Source of the DNA: Bos javanicus
Lineage: Eukaryota; Chordata; Mammalia; Artiodactyla; Bovidae
Assembly (NCBI RefSeq): GCF_032452875.1
Contig: NC_083897.1
Location: 12,382,854-12,446,853 of the forward strand
Direction of reading: 5' to 3'
Length of the DNA stretch: 64,000 bases
Shown here piece after piece: positions 55,841 to 64,000 of this stretch; positions within the stretch are counted from its first letter, which is position 1, and every line of letters begins with the position of its first letter. The notes under the pieces are model-generated. The model did not search any database. It saw only the letters and a list, made by a program, of their open reading frames with translations, and was not told the origin of the DNA. Both the position numbers and the translations under genes were made by a program.

Positions 55841-56774
55841 ACAAAGCTATGAAATGTTAAATTTTTTTATGATCAGAAGCAGATTTCCAATAAAGCCCAT
55901 AAAATTTGGGCTTTAGGTCCCCAATCCCCTCATCTACTTAGATCCCTCTCAAGACCATGGAAGGAAGAACCCCAGCAAGGTTTTTACAAAGTCCTATTTT
56001 TTAAGATGCAAAAATAAACTATTTTATCTGTGATTTGTTTCTACTTAAACATAACTTTTGTTAAGCTTCCCCTTAGCCAAAGAGTACCTGGCTAAAATGT
56101 TACAGAAAAAAATTAGATTATAAACATATGCAATGTAAAAGTTATGCACATTTGTATTCATAGATACTGTTGAACCATCTTTCAAAGATTATACACTCCA
56201 ACTAATTGTGAATGATATACTATTTATATTTTTTAATCTTCACCAAACATAAAGACCAAAATACCTAATTTCTAACATCCATAATCTTTAGGACTATATT
56301 ATAGCATATATGCTAGTCATGTAATATTGTGTTTCATCTGTGAATTATTGGTTCATCTATCCATTTTTATTTTGCTCCATTATGCTATCACAACAAAAAA
56401 AGAATTATATAAACTTAAATCCTTAAATGTAAAGCAACCAAGAAAAAGATTGGATTATCAAATGAGAAAAAAAGGAAGAAGTAAAAACTCAAAGTTAAAG
56501 GAGAAAAGTCAAATATAACAGGAAGATAATCTCTTATTAAGATATATTGACTTTTACATAAGTCATAAAAATAAAATCAAACCTAATATTAATACATTGG
56601 AGAACACATTTAGAACAAAATTTCATAAAATAATATCAATGAAAAGATGGAATTTGACAAAATTATTCATTTGAAGGAATACTTGAAAAAGATAGTCCTG
56701 AGATAGGCAAAGGGAGAATAATGTAATGAAGTAAAAATTTAAAATGACAGAACTAAAATCATTTAAAATCCACT
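55841..56774. other. AT-rich interval, possibly old L1
   Basis: Base composition (A-rich plus strand, for example 56390..56780) suggests old L1 sequence, but no firm match can be made. The open frame 56327..56518 is lysine-rich with no known domain. Confidence 0.3.
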
Positions 56775-56935
56775 AGTATAGCCTGTCACTTTGTGATGAC
56801 CTAGAGGGATAGGATGGTGGAGGGGAGGGAGGATGAAGTAAGATGCTACTTATAATTATGACTGATTTTCATTATTGTACAACTGAAACCAACTCAACAT
56901 CATAAATCAATTTTCTTAAATTAAAAAATAAAAAC
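56775..56935 (+). mobile_element. Ruminant L1 3' UTR fragment
   Basis: 'gtcactttgtgatgacctagaggg', a G-rich stretch and 'cattattgtacaactgaaacc' then an A-rich tail match the L1 3' UTR. Confidence 0.75.
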
Positions 56936-57005
56936 ACATAAATTCTTTAGCAAACAAAAAAGCTAAGTGGTGGTAGATGGAACAAAACACATAGTATATA
57001 TCTAT

Positions 57006-57230
57006 CAGTTCAGTTCAGTCACTTAGTCATGTCCGACTCTTTGTGACCCCATGAATCGCAGCACTCAAGACCTCCCTGTCTATCACAAACTCCCGGAGTT
57101 CACTCAGACTCAAGTCCATCGAGTCAGTGATACCATCCAGCAATCTCATCCTCTGGCGTACCCTTCTCCTCCTGCCCTCAATCCCTCCCAGCATCAGAGT
57201 CTTTTCCAATGAGTCAGCTCTTCGCATCAG
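57006..57230 (-). mobile_element. BovB 3'-terminal fragment, 225 bp, directly abutting another BovB
   Basis: This is a second copy of the BovB 3' end in the same orientation as the following element. In sense direction it begins 'ctgatgcgaagagctgac', joined without spacer to the (ctgat)n tail of the neighbour. Its own tail has ctgaactgaa units. No BovB sequence that would continue it is found beyond the neighbour. Confidence 0.9.
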
Positions 57231-58835
57231 ATCAGATCAGATCAGTCGCTCAGTCGTGTCCGACTCTTTGCGACCCCATGAATCGCAGCACTCAAGGCCT
57301 CCCTGTCCATCACCAACTCCCGGAGTTCACTCAGACTCACGTCCATCGAGTCAGTGATGCCATCCAGCCATCTCTTCCTCTGTTGTCCCCTTCTCCTCCT
57401 GCCCCCAATCCCTCCCAGCATCAGAGTCTTTTCCAATGAGTCAGCACTTCGCATGAGGTGGCCAAAGTACTGGAGTTTCAGCTTTAGCATCATTCCTTCC
57501 AAAGAAATCCCAGGGCTGATCTCCTTCAGAATGGACCGGTTGGATCTCCTTGCAGTCCAAGGGGCTCTCAAGAGTCTTCTCCAACACCACAGTTCAAAAG
57601 CATCAATTCTTCAGCGCTCAGCCTTCTTCACAGTCCAACTCTCACATCCTTACATGACCACAGGAAAAACCATAGCCTTGACTAGACGAACCTTTGTTGG
57701 CAAAGTAATGTCTCTGCTTTTGAATATGCTATCTAGGTTGGTCATAACTTTCCTTCCAAGGAGTAAGCGTCTTTTAATTTCATGGCTGCAATAACCATCT
57801 GTAGTGATTTTGGAGCCCAGAAAAAAAAGTCAGCCACTGTTTCCACTGTTTCCCCATCTATTTCCCATGAAGTGATGGGACCAGATGCCATGATCTTCGT
57901 TTTCTGAATGTTGAGCTTTAAGCCAACTTTTCACTCTCCACTTTCACTTTCATCAAAAGGCTTTTGAGTACCTCTTCACTTTCTGCCATAAGGGTGGTGT
58001 CATCTGCATATCTGAGGTTATTGATATTTCTCCCAGAAATCTTGATTCCAGCTTGTGTTTCTTCCAGTCCAGCATATCTCATGATGTACTCTGCATATAA
58101 ATTAAATAAACAGGGTGACAATATACAGCCTTGAAATGCTCCTTCTCCTATTTTTAACCAGTCTGTTGTTCCATGTCCAGTTCTAACTGTTGCTTCCTGA
58201 CCCGCACACAAATTTCTCAAGAGGCAGATCAGGTGGTCTGGTATTCCCATCTCTTTCAGAATTTCCCACAGTTTATTGTGATCCACACGGTCAAAGGCTT
58301 TGGCATAGTCAATAAATCAGAAATAGATGTTTTTCTGGAACTCTCTTCCTTTTTCCATGATCCATTGGATGTTGGCAATTTGATCTCTGCTTCCTCTGCC
58401 TTTTCTAAAACCAGCTTGAACCTCAGGAAGTTCATGGTTCACGTATTGCTGAATTGTGGCTTGGAGAATTTTGACCATTACTTTACTAGCGTGTGAGATG
58501 AGTGCAATTGTGCGGTAGTTTGAGCATTCTTTGGCATTGCCTTTCTTTGGGATTGGAATGAAAACTGACCTTTTCCAGTCCTGTGGCCACTGCTGTGTTT
58601 TCAAAATTTGCTGGCATATTGAGTGCAGCACTTTCACAGCATCATCTTTCAGGATTTGAAATAGCTCAACTGGAATTCCATCACCTCCACTAGCTTTGTT
58701 TGTAGTGATGCTTTCTAAGGCCCACTTGACTTCACATTCCAGGATGTCTGGCTCTAGGCCAGTGATCACACCATCGTGATTATCTGGGTCGTGAAGATCT
58801 TTTTTGTACAGTGTATTCTTCCCATCTCTTAACAT
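57231..58835 (-). mobile_element. BovB LINE, 5' truncated, 1.6 kb
   Basis: It has a (ctgat)n tail at low coordinate and a 5' limit at 'taagagatgggaagaatac' (sense). The sequence is close to the pattern of younger BovB, with many CpGs kept. It lies head-to-head with the copy at 59120..60704. A target duplication cannot be fixed because both flanks are TA-rich. Confidence 0.94.
57918..58835 (-). pseudogene. BovB reverse-transcriptase fragment with one stop
   Basis: Frame 58317..58835 (172 codons) covers the N-terminal RT (LYKKDLHDPDNHDG, NKASGGDGIPVELFQIL, VFIPIPKKGNAKECSNYRTI, EVQAGFRKGRGSRDQIAN). It ends at a TGA (58317..58319) replacing the Cys codon in IYFCFIDYAK. Frame 57918..58286 resumes with DHNKLWEIL, SPCLFNLYAEYIM and YADD (codons 57999..58010). 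A one-base loss near 57930 ends it. The A run has the normal five bases, unlike three sister copies. Confidence 0.87.
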
Positions 58836-59119
58836 ATATATAAAATCTTAAGAAATTTCTTCTATGAAAAAGGTGACAATTATAATCAGCAAAACAAGAA
58901 CACATCTGCATTTCTCAATGAGACATTTGTTTAATATTTTACGTGAGATATTTCTTCTTTATGTGGCATTATGCCACATATTACAAGATATTTAGCATCC
59001 TTGGTATCTGTGTTCTATGTCACTAGCACATCGCAGTTACTGTGACATATAAACAAATCTATATACACAAATTTATCTTGGAGGGAAGATACTGGTTATA
59101 ATTGAGTAGCAGTGATATA

Positions 59120-60704
59120 CACGGAAGAACTGTACAAAAATTATCTTCACAACCCAGATAATCACGATGGTGTGATCACTCACCTAGAGCCAGACATCCT
59201 GGAACATGAAGTCAAGTGGGCCTTAGGAAGCATCACTACGAACAAAGCTAGTGGAGGTGATGGAATTCCAGTTGAGCTATTTCAAATCGTGAAACATGAT
59301 GCTGTAAAAGTGCTGCACTCAATATGCCAGCAAATTTGGGAAACTCAGCAGTGGCCATAGGACTGGAAAAAGTCAGTTTTCATTCCAATCCCAAAGAAAG
59401 GCAATGCCAAAGAATGCTCACACTACCGAATACTTGCACTCATTTCACACATTAATAAAGTAATGCTCAAAAATCTCTAAGCCAGGCTTCAGCAATACAT
59501 TAACTGTGAACTTCCAGATATTCAAGCTGGTTTGAGAAAAGGCAGAGGAACCAGAGATCAAATTGCCAACATCCACTGGACCTTTGAAAAATCAAGAGAG
59601 TTCCAGAAAAACATTTATTTCTGCTTTATTGACTAAGCCAAATCCTTTGACTGTGTGGATCACAATAAACTTTGGAAAATTCTGAAAGAGATGGGAATAC
59701 CAGACCATCTGACCTGCCTCTTGAGAAATCTGTATGCAGGTCAGGAAGCAACAGTTAGAACTGGACATGGAACAACAGACTGGTTCCAAATAGGAAAAAG
59801 AGTACGTCAAGGCTGTTTATTGTCACCCTGCTTATTTAACTTATATGCAGAGTACATCATGAGAAACACTGGGCTGGAGGAAGCACAAGCTGGAATCAAG
59901 ATTGCCGGGAGAAATATCAATAACCTCAGATATGCAGATGACACCACCTTTAAGGCGAAAATGAAGAAGAACTAAAGAGCCTCTTGATGAAAATGAGAGA
60001 GGAGAGTGAAAAAGTTGGCTTAAAGCTCAACATTCAGAAAACGAAGATCATGGCATCTGGTCCCATGACTTCATGGCAAATAGTTGGGGAAACAGTGGAA
60101 CCAGTGGCCGACTTTATTTTGGGGGGCTCCAGAATCACTGCAGATGGTGAATGTAGCCATGAAATTAAAAGACGCTTACTCCTTGGAATGAAAGTTATGG
60201 CCAACTTAGACAGCATATTAAAAACAGAGCCATTACTTTGCAACAATGGTCCATCTAGTCAAGGCTATGGTTTTCCCAGTAGTCATGTATGGATGTGAGA
60301 GTTGGACTATAAAGAAAGCTGAGTGCCGAAGAATTGATGCTTTTGAATTGTGGCATTGGAGAAGACTCTTGAGAGTCCCTTGGACTGCAAGGAGATCCAA
60401 CCAGTCCATCCTAAAGGAAATCAGTCCTAAGTGTTCATTGGAAGGACTGATGCTGAAGCTGAAACTCCAATACTTTGGCCACCTGATGCGAAGAGCTGAA
60501 TCATTGGAAAAGACCCTGATGCTGGAAAAGATAGAAGGTGGGAGAAGAAGGGGACAACAGAGGATGAAATGGTTAGATGGCATCACCGACTCAATGGACA
60601 TGAGTTTTGGTAAACTCTGGAGTTGGTGATGGACAGAGAGGCCTGGCATGCTGCAGTCCATGGGTTTGCAAAGAGTCAGACATGACTGAGTGACTGAGGT
60701 GAAC
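59120..60704 (+). mobile_element. BovB LINE, 5' truncated, 1.58 kb
   Basis: It starts 'cggaagaactgtac', close to the truncation point of two other copies, and ends 'gactgaggtgaac'. Flanking tgatata (59113..59119 and 60705..60711) is a likely 7-bp duplication. Coding pieces: 59112..59360 (stop TAG at 59358..59360 replacing CAG), 59655..59975 (DHNKLWKIL, QGCLLSPCLFNLYAEYIM, YADD codons 59931..59942), 59984..60298 and 60246..60629. The variant 'cagtcctaagtgttcattggaagg' places it in a different BovB type from its inverted neighbour. Confidence 0.92.
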
Positions 60705-60711
60705 TGATATA

Positions 60712-61079
60712 TTATTATTGGAAAAACTGGCCACCCATCTGTAGAAACAATAATAAAAATAAAATTAGATCATATATAAAAAAATGATTTCATATGCATT
60801 AAAAATTTAGACATTAAAATTAAGTCATACTAGGAAAGTATTGCAAATAATTATTGATCTTAACCTTTGGGTCATGACTACAATGAGTCTAATTATAAAG
60901 AAAACAAAGAAAATCTGGTAGATTTTTAGTTGATGTTAACACTTAATGTATCCTAAACAAACTTTATAGGAAAAAATGACAAATGGAGGAAGAATTTTCA
61001 AGATAATCCTAAAATGAATTCTTGATATCTTTAAATTATGTTTAAAAATGTCTTTAAATGACATAGAAGTATGCCAGTT
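60712..61079. other. AT-rich unique interval
   Basis: Nothing is recognised. Confidence 0.4.
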
Positions 61080-61205
61080 TTTTCTTTTTTTAACTTTCTT
61101 TTTTAAAATTTATTTATTTTAATTAGAGGCTAATTACTTTACAATATTGTATTGGTTTTGCCATACATCAACATGAATTCGCCACAGGTGTACATGTGTT
61201 CCCAG
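61080..61205 (-). mobile_element. Ruminant L1 3' terminus
   Basis: A T-rich start (the L1 tail in minus orientation), then 'ttaattagaggctaattactttac' and 'ttgccatacatcaacatgaattcgcc', match the complement of the L1 3' end. Confidence 0.87.
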
Positions 61206-61639
61206 TGGTTCAAGAATACAAACAGTGAGCAGAAGAAAAATATTCAACCTCACATTTAGTCAAGTAAATGAAAATTTAAATAACATATCAATTGATGAAG
61301 ATAAAACCAAAAATAACAATACCAAGAGCCCGTACGGGCACAGGAAATTTGGTATGCTCATACATGGCTGAAGAGTTACTTTGAAATATGGAACAAAGGC
61401 CTGAAATATCTATGCTATTTAAGTAAGAATTTTTACTGCTAGGAACTTATCTTACAGAAATGATCAGAAGTTCACAAACACAATGTGATGGTCATAGCAT
61501 TGCCTATATAGCAATTTAGGATGTAACTTTCAAAACAAAGACCCCCCACATAAATAGCATGAATAAAATAGACATTTGAGACATTTGTGTTTTTCTTATA
61601 GAAGCATTTCAGAAGAATATAAGCTAATTAAGCAGCACT

Positions 61640-61855
61640 TCTAATCTTGTAGCTTTGATCTCTGGATCTAGGGCTACTGCTTCAGTTCTCATCATCTTCT
61701 AGCAAAGAGCCAGGGAAGCATAGGACATTAATTCATTTTTAGGGACAGATCTCAGAAGTAGAACATAGCACCACTACTCATACAGCATTAGCCACACTAT
61801 AATTACATGCCCAAAGTTGCAAAGGAGTGCAGGAAATGTTGGTTTAAGTTGTGCA
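61640..61855 (+). mobile_element. Old interspersed repeat, same family as 13055..13480
   Basis: 'agggacagatctcagaagtag', 'cattagccacactataattacatgcccaaagttgcaaagg' resemble the repeat at 13055..13480. The family name is not fixed. Confidence 0.35.
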
Positions 61856-61862
61856 TCCATGA

Positions 61863-62062
61863 AGTTGCTCAGTTGTGTCTGACATTTTGCGACACCATGG
61901 ACTGTAGCCCACCAGGCTCCTCCATCCATGGGATTTTCTAGGCAAGAATACTGGAGTGGGTTGCCATTTCCTTCTCCAGGGGATCATCCCAACCTGGGGA
62001 TCGAACCCGGGTCTCCCGCACTGTGGGCAGATGCTTTACCATCTGAGCCACCAGGGAATCCC
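61863..62062 (-). mobile_element. Bov-tA SINE, well preserved
   Basis: A minus-orientation copy with an intact B box (complement of gggatcgaacccgggt, about 61998..62013) and head ending 'gagccaccagggaatccc'. It lies head-to-head with the next SINE, 47 bp apart. Confidence 0.93.
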
Positions 62063-62109
62063 TCAAATCCCTCTATGGGCATCCATAGATCCAGCTAAAT
62101 GTTTGAGTT

Positions 62110-62333
62110 CAACTTTGGTGATTCAGATGGTAAAGAATCTGCCTGCAGTGCAGGAGATGCAGGTTTGATCTCTGGGTAGGGAAGATCCCTACAAAAAGGG
62201 AATGGCTCCCCACTCCAGTATTCAGGCATGGAGATTCCATGGACAAGGAAGCCTGGAGGGAACCCCTGCCAGACTCCCCTGTCCATGGGGTTGCAAAGAG
62301 TTGGACATGACTGAGCAACTAACACTTTCACAC
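62110..62333 (+). mobile_element. Bov-tA SINE with inserted extra segment
   Basis: The tRNA head starts 'tttggtgattcagatgg' and the tail ends 'aactaacactttcacac'. About 20 extra bases near 62255..62280 (gagggaacccctgccagac) disturb the usual 'gcctggtgggctacagtcc' region. Confidence 0.9.
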
Positions 62334-62794
62334 TTGCAACAAAAAACAGGAGAATAGAGATCAGTGTACACCTATGAGTCTCTGCCATAGTAAAAGTCTA
62401 CAAACATTCAAACTGCTCAAGATTTTGCTTAAACAGATAAATATATGTGCTTCAATATGATGAAATAGTCTATAACCATTAAAATTAATACTATAGAAGA
62501 ATACTTAATTATCTACGTAAAAGGTCCTTGTTAAGTTCCTACAACAGTTGCCTTACAACTGCAGTTAAGAAATCTGAAAACATGAGCAAAGTGTCTTCAG
62601 TACTCCAAGTTCACATTTGACAATTCTGTTAAAGACTTCGAGTTGACTCAAGCTTCAGCAAATGCATGGGTTTTACTTATCTAAATTATTTATCTAATAT
62701 CTGCTGCAGTTTTGTATATTCCTGTTTGTCCATCTCAGTGCTTGATGCCACAATTACTATTTGTGATTACATACAGAGGACCATTCACAATCCT

Positions 62795-63000
62795 AAGAAT
62801 TTTCCCTTTATTACATCCTTTATTCCTCAAACACACCCAAGTGGTTTGTACCAGAATTAGTCTCACTTTTCCTTACAAAATAGAAAACTGAGGCTCAGGA
62901 AGTCATAACTTCCCCAAAAGCAAGAGTTTATGAGTGGCAAAACCAAGATTAAAAGCTAGATCTCACCCCAAACCTGTTGTCTACACCATTGTAGTATATT
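62795..63000 (-). mobile_element. MIR SINE
   Basis: 'attacatcctttattcctcaaac', 'aaaactgaggctcaggaagtcataacttccc' (split here) and 'agattaaaagctagatctcacc' follow MIR in minus orientation. Confidence 0.72.
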
Positions 63001-64000
63001 GTGCCTCAATTGTCATCCCCCACCAACAATTTTTACATAATCATACAACATAAAGTCAATTTGTTATCTACACAGTTAGGTATTTTAAGGAAGATAAATA
63101 TATTGGAGACAAGGGGAAAAAACCTCACATGATGCATTTTGAAGCCAAACAAATCTAGGTTTTCCCCAGATGGCTGCTTGCTTCCACTACTGCTGAAGAT
63201 TGAAGTTTGGCACTAATTATTTAATAAGAAGATGCTGAAGAGATTTTCTGCTTCTTATTTCACTAGTACAGAGTATTCTACCCCAGGAAAAAGATAATTA
63301 TTTATCACAAGAAAAGGGAAAACATACCTTGAAGAAAAGTTTTAACTGAAAATACATGGAAATACAAATGTTTCATGTATCATCACCGTCACACTATCTT
63401 GACTATAATAGAATGAAAGAAATGTACATAAAGGCTCCCACATCATATGGCAGCACTGCCAAAGTCTGGAGACAAGAAAATTATGCTTGTCTTATATGCT
63501 TGCTCTCCCTACCTTCACTACAATCCCAAACCCTAAGCAACGTACAAGAAAAGAAGTTAACCACCAACACAATTCCATATGTTATCTATTGTGATAAGTG
63601 TGATTCCATCTGAGTGGCATGATTTCTCCATCTGACTGACTGAAAAATGAATGCAATCTGTAAGAATGAAAAATGAAATGTGATTATATGATGGAACAAC
63701 CATGGGAGAAAATTTCATTTGTTTTAACACCCATAAACACAGACAAACATCACAATGAAATATGAACAGAAGGTAAAAATCCAGCTTGCTCTGTGAAGCT
63801 CTAACTTTGGCAAACTTCAGCAAACACCTGTACCACTAACAACACCCTCCTTTGGTGACAAGTGAACCCACCATCATCACCACAGATGTTTACTTGCACT
63901 TCATCTGTGTCTCAATTGTTCAGGACTGCATTTTCTGTGATTAGATACTAATGAGGTTATAGTTATTATATCCCAAACAACCTACTTGCCTGGAAGCAGT
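63001..64000. other. Unique interval to window end
   Basis: No repeat family is named. The open frame 63356..63613 (85 codons) has no recognisable domain and no strong splice borders. Confidence 0.4.

Larger units (their letters stand above)
61206..62550 (+). mobile_element. Old L1 (L1M-type), interrupted
   Basis: Left part 61206..61540 ('ttggtatgctcatacatggctg', 'actgctaggaacttatcttacagaaatgatcag') and right part 62400..62550 ('aatatgatgaaatagtctataaccattaaaa', 'agaagaatacttaatt') follow an old L1 ORF2 end. The gap holds another repeat and two SINEs. Confidence 0.5.

Noticed and set aside
57006..60704. Inverted BovB pair explained as twin priming of one element
   Set aside because: Both arms have their own 3' tails and different subfamily variants, which one twin-primed insertion would not give.
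5121..62333. tRNA-like B boxes (ggttcgatccc) as genuine tRNA genes
   Set aside because: All sit at the heads of Bov-tA or CHR SINEs. The rest of a tRNA cloverleaf is missing.
1..64000. A novel multi-gene system or acquired bacterial/viral cluster
   Set aside because: No host-type coding operon, replication, toxin or capsid gene is visible. Long frames are BovB/L1 remnants, and the only retroviral trace seen is non-coding LTR sequence.

Overview
This window looks like AT-rich nuclear DNA from a pecoran ruminant (cattle, sheep, goat or a close relative). The evidence is repeat content: about 15 BovB (RTE-type) LINE copies covering roughly 15.5 kb, about 20 tRNA-Glu-headed Bov-tA/Bov-A2 SINEs, four CHR-type SINEs, ruminant L1 3' ends, and older mammalian repeats (MIR, L2, MER5-like hAT, Tigger, MaLR LTR). 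No bacterial, plasmid or phage feature is present. I can support no complete host protein-coding gene, tRNA, rRNA or CRISPR array. Almost every long open frame is a decayed BovB or L1 reverse-transcriptase fragment, its antisense shadow, or a SINE read-through. The window is best read as intergenic or deep-intronic sequence. Layout: 1-5.3 kb holds an L1 3' end, MIRs and two minus-strand BovB copies. 5.3-19 kb is mostly unique AT-rich DNA with scattered SINEs, an MaLR LTR, a mini-mariner and old L1 pieces. 19-24 kb holds a short BovB and a near full-length BovB (20166..23757) with 5' leader, endonuclease and reverse-transcriptase regions, all broken. 24-29 kb has SINEs, MER5A, a Tigger-like piece and microsatellites. 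29.3-31 kb is an old L1 interrupted by a solo class-I LTR and by a hAT element that itself carries a CHR SINE. 32.5-36.2 kb has BovB and L1 pieces nested in older repeats. 36.2-38.9 kb is repeat-poor. 38.9-41.7 kb is a three-level nest: hAT containing L1 containing two BovB copies, with target-site duplications readable at the hAT and BovB levels. 42-50 kb has further BovB copies, including one with a nearly intact reverse-transcriptase frame (47187..48805). 51.9-53.4 kb is another interrupted L1. 57-60.7 kb is a head-to-head pair of 1.6-kb BovB copies. 61-64 kb holds old L1, an inverted SINE pair and a MIR. Nothing here forms a pathway or operon. The logic is successive insertion: MIR, L2, hAT and old L1 form the oldest layer; ruminant L1, CHR, Bov-tA and BovB landed later, often inside earlier copies. 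Two things could matter to the host. One is a weak candidate for a short coding exon at 45818..45915, with acceptor, ATG in purine context and donor. The other is the CpG-rich BovB 5' leader, which carries several AGGTCA-type half-sites. I see no convincing undescribed biological system. Repeat family names come from remembered consensus patterns and boundaries are by eye, so most edges are good to about 10-30 bases, except where a target-site duplication fixes them.
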